Below are positions 34,983 to 46,497 of a stretch of DNA of 64,000 bases, one piece after another. This DNA is from Halichondria panicea (Eukaryota; Porifera; Demospongiae; Suberitida; Halichondriidae), in NCBI RefSeq assembly GCF_963675165.1, contig NC_087379.1:5039442-5103441 (forward strand). Reading direction: 5' to 3'. Position 1 is the stretch's first letter, and every line of letters starts with the position of its first letter. The notes below the pieces were generated by a model. That model searched no databases and had not been told where the DNA came from. It saw only the letters and a list, made by a program, of their open reading frames with translations. A program made the position numbers and the translations under genes.

Positions 34983-36998
34983 ACTTGTCCTAGAGGGAAC
35001 GTCTGGTCACTATTGCAGCAATTCCATGGCACTGTCAATTCTCCACAAAACACAACCATATAGTGAAAGGCAGTGGGTTACAATTAGCTTAGTTTTCACT
35101 CTCATATCACACCCACTAAATGTATGGAGCAGGTAGTTAGCTTTCCTGCACATAGCAGAAGTTACTTGTGCAATATCAACTTCGTTATCCAACTTGCGAT
35201 GAAGGGTGTGGCCAAGGTGGGTCACTATGTCTGTAAATTGAAGAGCAACTCCATTGAACCTGAATACTCCGTTAGGTAGTGTCATCGGACGATTGCTGAA
35301 ACAAATAAGTTGAGTTTTACTGGCATTAAAAGTTATATCGAATTCAGAGGCAAATACTTCGCATTCTTTCAATAAGATACGCATGGCAGATGGTGAGGGG
35401 GCCAGAAGGGCTATATCGTCAGCATAACCAAGTGCACAGACAGAGTGCCCACCAAGTTTGCAACCAATTCCGAGTCGAGATAGTCTTTGCAGGATCGAAG
35501 CTCGTCAATATAAACTGTGAAAAGGATTGGAGAGAGAACACCACCCTGACGTACACCGTTCGAAACATTAAAAGATGCTGAAATATCTGCATTCCAGCGA
35601 ACAACTAGTTCTTGGTCCCTGTGCCATGAGAAGAGAAATCGCAGCACCGTGGGAGGAAGGTTCCTATCAATGAGCATCTTAAACAGGGTAGTATGGTTAA
35701 CTCTATCGAAAGCTTTGCTGGCATCTAAAAAACATCCATAGTATTGCCTTGCAGATACTTAGAGACAACATTCTTCTGTACTCCAGTGCATAATTCAGTG
35801 GAAAATCCCTCTTTGAAGCCAAACTGTAGGTCAGATGTTAAAAGGTTAGACCTGTATCTGAGGAGAATACACTTCTCAAGTATCTTGCTAAGATTTGGGG
35901 CCAGAGCGATAGGCCTGTAGCTGTCAGAGACAGAGGGATCTTTAAGTGGTTTTGGGATTGGAACAAGTACACAATCTCTAAGCGCAGAAGGAATGTATCC
36001 ATGACGAAGGACAGCTGTGAAGAAGGTTGCAAGGGATGGCGCAATGACAGATGCATGCAGCAAGCACAAAATGGTTTGATAACAAATTGGAGCCGTCAGA
36101 TTTGTTACGGCCAAGATCTTTTAGACAGTGTTCTACAAGTTCCACTGAAATATCAACCTCTTCAATGTCAGAAACCGTTATCTGAGAGGCCACCTCATCT
36201 AAAAGAACATTCCCATGTGTGTAGTATCGCTGTAGTTCAAGATGCCAGAGAGCTTTGAACGAAAGCACTCACTGATCTTCTTGTCATTGCTGAAACCATC
36301 CACAACTGGGGAATTGCACTGTTTAGAGCGAGATTTCCAGAATAGAGAGTTATTGGCCGACAGAAGTGCATTCTCGCTGACAATGTGTTTTTGTCTCCGC
36401 TTGACACTCCTAACTGCATACTTGTAAGTTTTCTTAGTCTGCTTTCGCAGATCAAACAAGACACCAGCTTCAGGACAGCCTGCCTCTACCCATGCATATC
36501 TTGTTCCAAACCATGGCAGATTCTCTTACTTCACGCACGTGATCATTCCATCCAGGCATTGTTCTAGCTCTTTTGCTTATGACCGGGAAACAAAGTTTGG
36601 ATGCAACAGAGAGACAGGAAAGAAGCTGATTACAGAACAAATCAATTTCCTCGTGGTGTAATAAACAGCACGTTGAGCCGCAATTAAGAAGGTCCTGTGA
36701 CAAAAGTGGTAGAGTTTGAAATATAATTTGTCTGTAATCCTCAATATTATTTGCACTTAAAACCGACCAATCGATACCACAAACGGGCTGTTGAATAGGA
36801 CAATTACTAGTGAGTCTTCTAGAAACATCGTTGTCCAGTTTAAGCACAAACGCGAGTGGTGCATGATCCGAAAAATTGCTTGGAGAGTGAACACTATGGA
36901 CACCACAAATTATATCAGTGTGATGTTGCAGCGTGAGAATGTGATCAGGCCACGACCTGACAGATTATTGTTCAATCAAAGGCTAATTGCCTGAGCTG
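34983..36998 (-). pseudogene. Non-LTR retrotransposon (LINE) fragment: endonuclease end plus reverse transcriptase
   Basis: On the - strand, going downstream, it encodes the end of an APE-type endonuclease (NFSDHAPLAFVL, near 36855), then a linker with FDLRKQTKKTYKYAVR (36410-36460). The reverse transcriptase blocks follow: PKPLKDPSVSDSYRPIAL, LQFGFKEGFSTELC, NGVRQGGVLSPILFTVYIDE, then the catalytic YADD (about 35417-35428) followed by IALLAPSPSAMRILL. The frame breaks at least near 36050, 35720 and 35480. The last break is just before YADD and behaves like a +2. The 5' end of the endonuclease and the 3' end after the thumb are missing. The clade (CR1/L2/jockey group) is not resolved. Confidence 0.85.
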
Positions 36999-37212
36999 CA
37001 CCGTACGGAAGCCCATTAGTATGGTGGTCGACAGGGTCACCCAGAATCTGGGTGACTCGTTATACTTTAGCAAACCTTTGTAAAATTAAACCGTAAACTA
37101 GTTTGTTTACTATAGTTTCTTTCCGTATTAATTTTAACAAATACTTGTCTCCTGTGAAGCTGTGGCTTATGCTCTCTATTGCGTTGTCGAGAAGACTTGC
37201 TGGCTAGCTGTG

Positions 37213-37382
37213 GCCCTCTATGGTGTTGTCGAGAAGGCTTGCACACTAGTCTGGCTGAAGCCAGAAGAAGCTCTCATTTGTGCAAGTTCAAGACATCACG
37301 ACCATCCAACCATCATAGAGGTAGATGAGAGCCTCTTCTGGTTTCAGACTAGTGTGCAAGCCTTCTCGACAACACCGTAGAG
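37213..37382. repeat. Large imperfect hairpin
   Basis: TGTTGTCGAGAAGGCTTGCA near 37222 and onward through AGAAGAAGCTCTCAT returns inverted from GATGAGAGCCTCTTCTGG near 37324 to ACAACACCGTAGAG at 37382. Arms are about 60 bases, the loop about 50. No gene. Confidence 0.75.
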
Positions 37383-37388
37383 GGCTAG

Positions 37389-37693
37389 TTGGGCGGAGCC
37401 CGACCGTCCCTGACGGGAGGTAGGGTTTCAAGCCTATGTCAGGATTTGTCTTTGCTGCAACTATAGTTGCAGCCCAATCAGATTGCAGCATTTCTACTGT
37501 GGTCTGTGTCACGTCCGGTTGCGCAACCTCTAGCAAGGTAAAATTGGTTAACACCCACTTCAGAATAATAATATTCATAGAATAAAATGATTATTCATAG
37601 CTGCTTATCAGCGTGTTACATAATTCAGTAAGACAAACCCTGACATAGGCTTGAAACCCGACCTCCCGTCAGGGACGGTCGGGCTCCGCCCAA
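37389..37693. mobile_element. 305-bp TIR element (TTGGGCGGAGCCCGACCG)
   Basis: Inverted termini of about 55 bp start TTGGGCGGAGCCCGACCGTC and continue through CCTGACGGGAGGT. No certain target duplication. A related CGGTCGGGCCACGCCCAA end lies near 38340. Confidence 0.75.
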
Positions 37694-37804
37694 TTAGAGG
37701 GCCACAGCTAGCTAGCTAGGCTAGCTATAAAGCACATAGTAGATAGTACGTGGGCGTGTATGGACCACGCCTATGATTAATTACACATGCAATAGGTACC
37801 AGGT

Positions 37805-38336
37805 AGCCTCGATTCCAGGCCGCTCTCAGTTGAGAAAGACGGCCTGGTATACCATGTCTGCGCATGCGTCAGTTGCCCCAAGATTCTTGGGGATCGAGAT
37901 ATCTTAGTAAATTAGTCAGTATAATTATTGTATATTTTACAATGATGTCATTGCACAAATCACAGCAGTTTTAATAAAATAACACAGCTACTTACAACAT
38001 TTACGACCTAGACTAGTGACTAGTTTTGTTGTAATGGCTTCTACTTCTGTTCTGCTCTTGCTCAAGCTCTCTTCAGTGTTGAAAAATCAGATTTTGTCTT
38101 CTTTTGTACTGTGGTAGAGTGGTAGGCGTTTTTCTGTCAGTACCGACCGGCTCTGGCAAATCTACTTGCTTCCAGACGCTTGTTTGATGCCATCTCAGTA
38201 AGATCAGTGCTCCTCGTCGTATGAGCCTAGCGCCTAGAGTTGTGATGGCGATTTTACTATTGAATCCACCCACGCGCAAACAGTGGTTACCAGGCCCTCT
38301 AGTGAGAGGGGCTGGGATCGAGGCTAGTACCCAGGG
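37805..38336. mobile_element. TAGCCTCGAT-family element, short copy
   Basis: The left end is TAGCCTCGATTCCAGGCCGC, with CTGCGCATGCGTCAGTTG near 37858. The right end is GGGCTGGGATCGAGGCTA near 38321. Related to the element at 55041-56122 but with a different interior; no protein domain recognised. Confidence 0.6.
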
Positions 38337-38383
38337 AGACGGTCGGGCCACGCCCAACTATGCTTAGAGCTACAATTACAAAT

Positions 38384-39989
38384 ATGGCGCAATATTAGTG
38401 CCAAAATTAGAGTATATACGTATTTGTATCTAGGGGTACTCTTTTTGTAAACTGGTATAGAAAATAAACATTCAGGGGTACACTTTTTAGTGTAGACTAT
38501 CACTTGGGGGTACTCTTATCAGTTTAGGTACACAAATAATTCTTTTGAGGGTACCTACTCTTCCATATTATAATGACCTGAAGAGTACCCTCAAATATAT
38601 TTTCCATACTGAACTAAAAAGAGTACCCTCAAATAAAAAGAGTACACCCTCTAAGGTTAAAGTTCACGTACTTTAACCTCTACTTGTATAGAAATTTAGA
38701 GCGCATCCTTTGAGTACGTTTTGTCCATGTAATATAATAACTTATAAAAGCACCATACCGTATATCTTCTAATTTATCGGACATTTCTAATTACCCGGAC
38801 ACTCTTTTGGGCAATTTTCGTTGTTCTAATACAACGGACACTCCAGTACTTTAATATTACATTTGTTCTAAATATCCGGACAATACCTTGAAAAGTTAAG
38901 TTACCATTCATAGACGGCAAGTAAGACTTGGAGTGCTGCAGTTAGATAGCTTTGAGTAGCTAGTTTTAGATAGTTAGTGCAACTATTCAGTCGTACCTTG
39001 TTCTATTAAACTTAGCTAGCTCGCATGCAGCTGCTTGCTTGTTCTAATTATTCCGGACACTTCACATGCTCTATAAAAATCTGTTCCAATTATACCCGGA
39101 CAATTTCCAAAATAATTATTTTTTGCTGTCCGATAAATTAGAAGATATACGGTAATTATATATTTTTTTATCTAGTCTCATAAAAATTAATAATAAACAT
39201 CAATTTTTGGTAGTCCCTTAGAACACTTATTGTAATCAATCATAAGGGATCTGATGAAGGCCTTCCCACTTCTTCAGAAGCTAAGGTAGGTGTACAAAAT
39301 CTGCTTGCAACTGTATGGTCTTGCCACCAGCATGTCCTCTAAAGATAGCGTGTGCTACATAGCCCAGGGCTAGGGCTTCTGCCTCTGTTTGACTCAACGA
39401 GCCATCATCAACAATATCAGTCAACAGTTCTCTATAAATCAGCTATCAGCAGCTTCCAGCGTAGTTACACCAGACTTCCAAGGGACTGTTCAATAACTAT
39501 AAAGATTAATATCAGCAGCTTCCAGCGTAGTTACACCAGACTTCCAAGGGACTGTTCAATAACCATAAAGATTAATATTGCTCACAATTCTAAGGGGCGC
39601 TCTAAATAGAAATACAAGCCACACCTCTAAGTAGAGGTTAAAGTGCGTGTACTTTAACCTTAGAAATTATTTGGGGGTACATGTACTCTTTTTATTTGGG
39701 GGTACTCTTTTTATTTGATGGTAGGTCTACTCTTTTTATTTGAGGGTATACTCTTTTTATTTGAGGGTACTCTTTTTAGTTCAGTACTCTTCAGGTCATT
39801 ATAATATGGAAGAGTAGGTACCCTCAAAAGAATTATTTGTGTACCTAAACTGATAAGAGTACCCCCAAGTGATAGTCTACACTAAAAAGTGTACCCCTGA
39901 ATGTTTATTTTCTATACCAGTTTACAAAAAGAGTACCCCCTAGATACAAATACGTATATACTCTAATTTTGGCACTAATATTGCGCCAT
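38384..39989. mobile_element. Long-TIR element with GAGTACCCTC repeats
   Basis: Termini are ATGGCGCAATATTAGTGCC with inverted arms of more than 300 bp that also carry many GGGTACTCTTTTT words. TACAAA lies directly outside both ends (a 6-7 bp target duplication). Within the right half, a 76-bp direct repeat (ATCAGCAGCTTCCAGCGTAG...) is present twice near 39440-39580. No transposase recognised. Confidence 0.75.
38756..39154. mobile_element. Nested MITE with TA target duplication (ACCGTATATCTTC)
   Basis: It lies inside the long-TIR element. The ends are ACCGTATATCTTCTAATTTA and its inverse, flanked by TA. The interior has repeated CCGGACACTC/CCGGACAAT words, as in pogo/Tc1-type MITEs. Non-coding. 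Confidence 0.75.
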
Positions 39990-40592
39990 ATACAAATGCA
40001 TCATAATGTACAAGCTAGGAAAATCACTAGCTTTATTCTCTCACAGATTTATATCTCAGTACAAAATTGTTAGGTTTTCCTTTGCTTGGTTCTTGACAGT
40101 GTACTAGCTGAACAAGCTGAGCTCTGTGTGAAGATGGTTACCATAATTTTGTTCAAGTGAAGAGGATGTAGGAGTGCCCGATCATGTCAGGCATCGATCA
40201 TTGCTGGCTAGGAGGATTGTGTGGGACACGATCACCACAATATTAAATTAATGTAAGTGCTCTTTGTGTACTATGCTGTAATTACAGCGCCAACTCTGAC
40301 TGAATTCCATTATTTAAGTCCTCCAACGGTTAACGGTTGCTGTAATTAAAAGATGTCATGTCAGGCCCAAGGCAGTAGGCTTTTCTTTATTATGCACATG
40401 CATTTGATTCGTACCGTAGAGCTGCTGTAAAATACAGAGACAAAAAATCAAACCGTATAGTAGATCCACTGCATACTACTAAAAGATTACACTCAACACT
40501 ATAATAGCTGTGCGCTTAAGTGCCACCATAACATTTTTGTGTAAAAATGATTTGGAAGCTGTAAACTACGCTCACTGCACACTCAGTTTGAG

Positions 40593-41093
40593 CATAGATT
40601 GAAGAGTTAGAGGGATAGGAAACGGTTGGTATCTCGAGTAACATCCGCGCTACGCTGCGGTTTAATCGAGGCCATCACAACAATATCTATTTCTATATAC
40701 CACTCAGTGCATAATAAACTACAAGTAACTGTGCTTAGTCCGTGCAACTCACTTATATTTCAAGGTCTATACCTATTGTAGTAGTCATAACCAGCACGCT
40801 TATACACGTTATATGTTCCAATAGCTCTGGAACATATAACTTTATTGGAAAGTCTCTTTTTACTGGGTGTGGTCAGTCATTAGCAAGTACTACACGTGGC
40901 TCATGGACTAGGCGTGTTATAAATTGCTGAAAGAGATGATGTCTTGAGGAAACACAGCTTTGGGAGTTACCCGGCAAAAATGTGCTTAATAGCCTCGTAA
41001 CGCGGATAATTTTCGAGGCTCCACTGCAGATTCAATGTAAAATCATCACGTGCACCACTCCGTTTCCTATCCCTCTAACTCTTCAATCTATGG
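40593..41093. mobile_element. TIR element with 7-bp target duplication, member 2
   Basis: Flanked by GTTTGAG on both sides (40586-40592 and 41094-41100). The inverted ends are CATAGATTGAAGAGTTAGAG plus GGATAGGAAACGG. 501 bp, non-coding. Confidence 0.88.
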
Positions 41094-41697
41094 TTTGAGG
41101 TGGTAAATTCCAAAAATAAGTGTAAAAGTTTCCTTTGATATAGTGGTGCGGGGGCCATTATTTACCTGTTACACTTAGCTATACATGTATCTCAAGTATT
41201 TTTCTATCTCAGGTACTTTTTTGTCTAAGTATATACACAGTTGAGTTCAAGCTAGCTGTGACCTTTGCTTGTTCATCATTTGTTCGTGGTTAATTCTAAA
41301 GCTATGATTATTATTATGTCTGTGCTAAATTATGTGTGTTGTGCAAGGCGCTGACTATGATATTCGAGATAGGACATGCACATGTGTCACCAGTCAATTG
41401 AATGTATGGCATGCAATGTAATATAATTTTATCACAAATGTATCTGAGTGGTAATATACTACTACTTTATAGCTAGTGTACATCATTTTCCTAAACGCTG
41501 CCTTAGGCGCACGTGATCTCGTATAATTATACAGTACCTCCTTTGAGTGCTCATGATTACATAATTTCTCCCACACAGAGAGTGATGGAGACAAGAGTCA
41601 AGATAAAATTGACATTGATGTATTATTATCATGTGTCAGTACATGTATTAATTATGTGCTCAGTGTATATTATACCTTTAACCGACATCGTCTCTGG

Positions 41698-41897
41698 NNN
41701 NNNNNNNNNNNNNNNNNNNNNNNNNNNNNNNNNNNNNNNNNNNNNNNNNNNNNNNNNNNNNNNNNNNNNNNNNNNNNNNNNNNNNNNNNNNNNNNNNNNN
41801 NNNNNNNNNNNNNNNNNNNNNNNNNNNNNNNNNNNNNNNNNNNNNNNNNNNNNNNNNNNNNNNNNNNNNNNNNNNNNNNNNNNNNNNNNNNNNNNNN
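41698..41897. other. Assembly gap (200 N)
   Basis: A run of N of exactly 200, most likely of nominal size. Bases after it match the interval 3' of the intact Pmp-like gene (54849 onward), so array sequence may be missing here. Confidence 0.99.
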
Positions 41898-42902
41898 GAA
41901 CTGAATCTCCCCAGCACTATACGGTACCCTGAATGCCAATTATGGCAATAACAGGGGCGTAGGGAGGGGCAGGGCTTTGGGGGCTGGAGCCCCCCCTTTC
42001 TCTGCAAAAACCACACTAAGAGCCCCACCTTCTCTGATGACTGTCTTCACTGAGCCTGGGAATTACTGGTATAGATTAGTGGCAGACAAACAGCATGTCC
42101 AAGAGCTAGCTCTATACTATACTAGTAACTTTGATTCTTCAGTGTAACTAAGCAGCTAGCTAGCTAGCTGGCTAGCTTCTTTAATTTAGCATGCACCATT
42201 TAATTGAAGCAGGTGTGGCTATAAACTATTTCTTGCACATGCGCAATGCACTGTGCAACTGATCAATAATCTACCACAGAGGTTGATTGAGAGCAGCAAC
42301 TATGTTGCAGAAACTGGACCATTATTTCTCAAGCGTGAGTCAAGGCCAAGATCTAGTGCCAACTTGCCAAGCTCTAGTTCCAGTTTGCCAAGCTCTAGCC
42401 TCTAGTACTGCCAGCCTGAGTACTGATGAAGAGCCAGCAAAGTAACTGATCAGCTACATTATCATATACATTGCATGTACATGTAGTTAGCACTGTATTA
42501 GCATTGTTTCGTGCATATTAACAAGTTATTGTAACATTATAAATTGTACACAACCAGACACTCCTGGTACAACAACTATTCCCGGTGTCACAGGACACGG
42601 CCTCCCCCAGGACAGGAGCTCCGGGGGGGGGGGGGGGGGGGGGGTTCCGTCCTTAGGATATTTCCTCCCCCCGGAGTTTCTGTCCCTACTCCAGGACCAG
42701 AGCTCCCCCATTCTGCGGTGCAGGTGAAAGTCAGTCCACAGGTAATCTGAGAGGACTGGTCTAGGCTACGAAGTAACAGCCATAGACAAAGCCTAACTAG
42801 ATGCAATAGATGCTGTATCTATTATGTTATAGATCTCAATACTCAATATATACAACAATGCAAGAGAAAGAAGTACAATAAATATAACCAAAAGTGCACA
42901 AA

Positions 42903-45900
42903 TCATAAAGTGATACAACCAGAACAAAACCAATCACCTACTGGTTCTTTGCGAATTTTGGCACAGCGATATAGTGATACCACTCACTATACATTTGTCA
43001 CACATGACCATATCCTCAAAAGAGTCCGGTCTCTTGCACATGCAGTATATTGTAATGGCAATGGTTTGTGGTGTTGGTCTTTTGGGCATCGCTTTCTTTG
43101 TGCAAGGGAACCGTGAGAGTTTGCCCTTCTCAAAGCACTTAATGAGATGTGCTCTTATTTTGGCCTCATCAAACACTAGAGAATCCACATTATCGTTCAT
43201 AGCAGCGTGATATGCAGCAGCAATGCTAAATAGTCCGCAGTTGATAGCACCATCTTGCTGCTGGAGAGCCACCACAGAAATCAACAGCCCATTGCATTGA
43301 ATTAATGGGCCTTGTGCTATCTGGAGCTCAGTACTTGGGGAAAGCGTTCCATTGAAGCAGCTGTCGTACAAATACAGTTCACCCTTAAACAGAGAAGTGG
43401 CAATCCATGCAGTGCTGTCGTTCTTCAACAAAGAAGATTTTCACAGCTGCATGTACAAGTAAAATTATCATAATTACATAAACGTTGTCTTACCTGGGCC
43501 TTGATTATTGGAAACTGGTGGAAATGCCTTTAATTGGGCCAAGAGAGTATTATAGCAGCCTTCAAACTTAAGGAATTGCATCGATAATAACTGGTGGGCT
43601 GCGCGCATATGCTTGTCGGAGAGCATACCACCTATTGCACTCAACACTTGTTTGTCAAAGAGGTTTAGATCTAGGGTCTTCAGCCACATCGTTCCTATAA
43701 TCATATACACAGAAGTCTAAGAATTGTACAAGATATATACACAGCTTATACAGAATATTCTACCAAGAAAATAGACATGTTATGATATAATATTATTACC
43801 TGACTCTTTTGTTTCTTTCTATAGGAGGTGACTTGCAAGGATCTTTTGTGTCAAGAGGACGCTTATCACGCTTATCTTGCTTTTGAGAGGGTAGGTCAGG
43901 CTTTTGAGAGGGTATATGTTAGGCTTTTGAGAGGGTACATCAGGCTTTTGAGAGGGTAGGTCAGGATTTTGAGAGGGTACATCAGGCTTTTGAGAGGGTA
44001 GGTCAGGATTTTGAGAGGGTAGGTCAGGATTTTGAGAGGGTACGTCAGGCATTCGTTTATTCTTATAGGAGGTGATTTGACTGGAGAAGAGTGGTTGTCT
44101 TCAGAGCCAGGAAGAGTGTTTTCTTCATCGTTGGTTTCTGTAAAATGTTTTAAGCATAATTATATAGCAAGGAACACGACAGAAGGAGGTTATTGCTAGC
44201 CACACTTTACCTGGAGAGTAGTATTCCTTTAGCAGTACCCATTGTAACACTTTTTCAATACTTTGCCGCTCCCAGACTGCAACTCGTATCTACCCTTGTC
44301 AAGGATCTTATGGACAATATATGGACCTTTCCAGGTGCAGTCCATTTTCCCTCCCATTCGATGAGAATTGGCCATATTCTTTAGCATGACACTGCTGCCA
44401 ACTGGATAACTCTACGACAAAAATGGCAAAAATTAAGCTAAAGTTTGCTATATAAAATAATACCTTCAAAGAGTTATGCTTGTTGTCATACTGCTGCTTC
44501 TGTTTTTGCTGTGCAGCAGCAATGTTCTCCTTGGCATTGAGGTGACAGTGGTCACGAATTTCCATCAACCTTCGGAGAATTCCATCCATGTCTTCTCTGT
44601 CTTCTTCATTTTCAGTCTCCTCTCCACTCAATTGGTCAGCATCTCCTCTATCTTCTATAGCGTCGGCACCATCTCGTTGATCCATATCAAAAGTAACAGC
44701 TTTCCGCGGGTGGCGATTGAACATTAGGGAAAAGGGTGTGTACTTTGATGATGCCTACAATAAAAAAAATAATATATGCATGCATTTAAAATTTTACCTG
44801 TTTTGATATTGTAACAAAGCCGAGCGGTATGCCTTGTATTCGGAACGTAATCACAATAGAATGACCTTCAACATTTAATTGCAACACACTGTATAACAAA
44901 ACACACCTGCTTATATACCAATCTAAGTATCTAGAATGATCTAGAACAAATAAAAGAACAGGAAACAACTAGAAAATCCCTGAGTCTATTGAGAACAATC
45001 TAGAATAAATAAGAACAGTCTGGAACCAATGATCCAAAGGGTTGTCCAATTATGACACCAATAGTCCATAGTACAGAGTACATCACAGATATGCGATAGG
45101 CATAAAGAGCAGCAGAGAGATGCTGATCCCAGTCATCAGTACTAGAATCGATTACCTTCTTGAGAGTGTTCACTAGAGTCTGGTTGAAGCGTTCATCAAG
45201 GCCATTTGTTTGTGGGTGGTAAGCACTTGATACGCAGTGCTGTATGTCAGTCAACTGAAAAAGTCGGGTGTTGATTTCGTTGACAAACTCTCTTCCTTGG
45301 TCTGATTGAATTACTTTTGGCTGGCCACCCATGCCTGCAAAATGTGTCAAACAGAAATTTTGCTACACCTTCTGATGATTTTGATGGGAGTGGGGCAGCC
45401 TCAGGCCACTTAGAGAAATAGTCTGAGAGCGTGATAATGTACTTGTTTCCAGAGCTTGTTTCAGGTAGAGGTCCTACCAAGTCAATACCAACTCTGTACC
45501 AGACCTTTGTCACAGGGATGGGATGTAGTTCTGCTCTGGGCTTCTGCAGTTGGTGATTCGTTCGTTGGCATTTGTCGCAGTGCTTGCAGAGCTGCATGTA
45601 TGACGTCAGCATGTAGGCATTTCCAGTAGAAATCTTGAGCAACCTACATGCATGAAACAGATATAATATTATAAGATATGATGATAAATATACCTTTCCA
45701 TAAGTCTTGTCTCTCCCAAAATGCATTCCATGCATCCAGTCCATCGTGGCACATGTTTAGTATCCTGCTTTTCTCCTCTTGCTTCACCACAACTCTTCTC
45801 ATTCTATGCATGCTAGTGCTGTCCTTCTCAGGCAGGTATAAGCATTGTTGCTGCAGAGCATATCTTTGAACTTTGTGTCTTATACTTCTCTTGTCATTAG

Positions 45901-45991
45901 TGGAAAGCCCGTCTCTGTATTTCTTCTGGCCAGCATTGCTAGCAGCAGTCTTGTACAGCAGTATGTCCTCATACTCTTGTTGAGTAGCCAT
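42903..45991 (-). pseudogene. Ginger1 transposase: integrase, 7-residue repeat, Ulp1-like protease, PHD finger (frameshifted)
   Basis: Probable exons (- strand) are 45694-45991, about 45090-45643, 44464-44756, 44211-44411, 43800-44137, 43494-43694 and 42903-43446. The integrase shows VGIDLVGPLP, IQSDQGREFV and HPQTNGLDERFNQT (D, D, E), and a GPY module (WKGPYIVHKILDKG). The repeat exon encodes PDVPSQK/N units. The protease part has LYDSCF, LQQQ and INCGLFSIA. The end is a PHD finger: CMC, MVMCDKC, WYHY, then CAKIRKEPVGDWFCSGC before the stop. Frame breaks look like +4 near 45731, 45321 and 43408, and +2 near 44057, 43912, 42990 and 42971. The catalytic His segment is one of the places hit. 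Start options are 45991 or 46015. Architecture is clear; this copy is unlikely to make the full protein. Confidence 0.85.
43885..44052. repeat. 21-bp minisatellite in the second transposase linker
   Basis: About eight copies of a 21-bp unit (TCAGGCTTTTGAGAGGGTACA) encode PDVPSQK or PDLPSQN on the - strand. It occupies the same position as the 24-bp repeat of copy 1. Confidence 0.88.
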
Positions 45992-46497
45992 TCTGATTGC
46001 TAACAGTCTATACATTTCGCATGCACGCGCAACGCTAAAGCTTTGACAGGGTACATGTACCCGGATGATATATCCTGGGGGCGGGGATTCTGTCCTAGGA
46101 CGAAACCACCGGGGGGGGGGGGGGAGGCATTGTCCTAAGACCGCAGGCTCCGGGGGAGAAACTGTCACCCAGAGGTTCTATCCTATGACACCGGAAATGA
46201 GTCATTAATTAGGAGGTGTGGTTTCTGGTCGCCGAAAATTTTCTTCACACCCTTTCAGCTCAGCCCCCCCTTTCCTCAAATTCCTGCCTACGCCCCTGCA
46301 ATAAAGTTATTGTACAGTTTCCTTACCTATATATATGGGCTTTATAATACACACATGTGGACAGAACCAATGATAATGTAAACATAATTATTTTACTTAA
46401 AGGATCACGAGTACTAAATAACTACACCTATATAGTTACGTCTATGCAAGGACAATCGCTTTTGCTAATCGTCTATCAATGGTACATGTATTTAAAG

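Larger units (their letters stand above)
42586..46190 (-). mobile_element. Complete Ginger1 DNA transposon, copy 2
   Basis: 3605 bp bounded by TGTCACAGGACACGG and, inverted, TGTCATAGGATAGAACC, with CCGG on both sides (42582-42585 and 46191-46194). The CCGG target and the Gypsy-like integrase are hallmarks of Ginger1. The left TIR contains a run of about 20 G. It sits inside the hAT-like-ended element. Confidence 0.92.
41952..46298. mobile_element. hAT-like-ended element, invaded by Ginger1
   Basis: The ends are CAGGGGCGTAGGGAGG and, inverted, CAGGGGCGTAGGCAGGAA. CAATAA is repeated outside (41946-41951 and 46299-46304). The paralogous site at 54899-54904 has a single CAATAA and no insert, which proves insertion. 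The left part includes a short open peptide (42302-42442, starting MLQKLDHYFSSVSQGQDL) like the N-terminus of hAT-type transposases, but it stops after 46 codons. A 6-bp duplication is short for hAT (normally 8), so the class is tentative. Confidence 0.75.

Noticed and set aside
35390..35581. + strand frames over the LINE
   Set aside because: The RT blocks with YADD are on the - strand; the + frames are antisense.
42600..42660. Poly-G tract as a regulatory G-quadruplex
   Set aside because: It lies in the Ginger1 TIR and has a counterpart in the other TIR near 46110-46125, so it is part of the element; no independent evidence of function.
42903..45991. Gypsy LTR retrotransposon or endogenous retrovirus
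   Set aside because: Integrase-like domains are present but there is no gag, protease or reverse transcriptase and no LTRs; ends are inverted repeats with a CCGG duplication.
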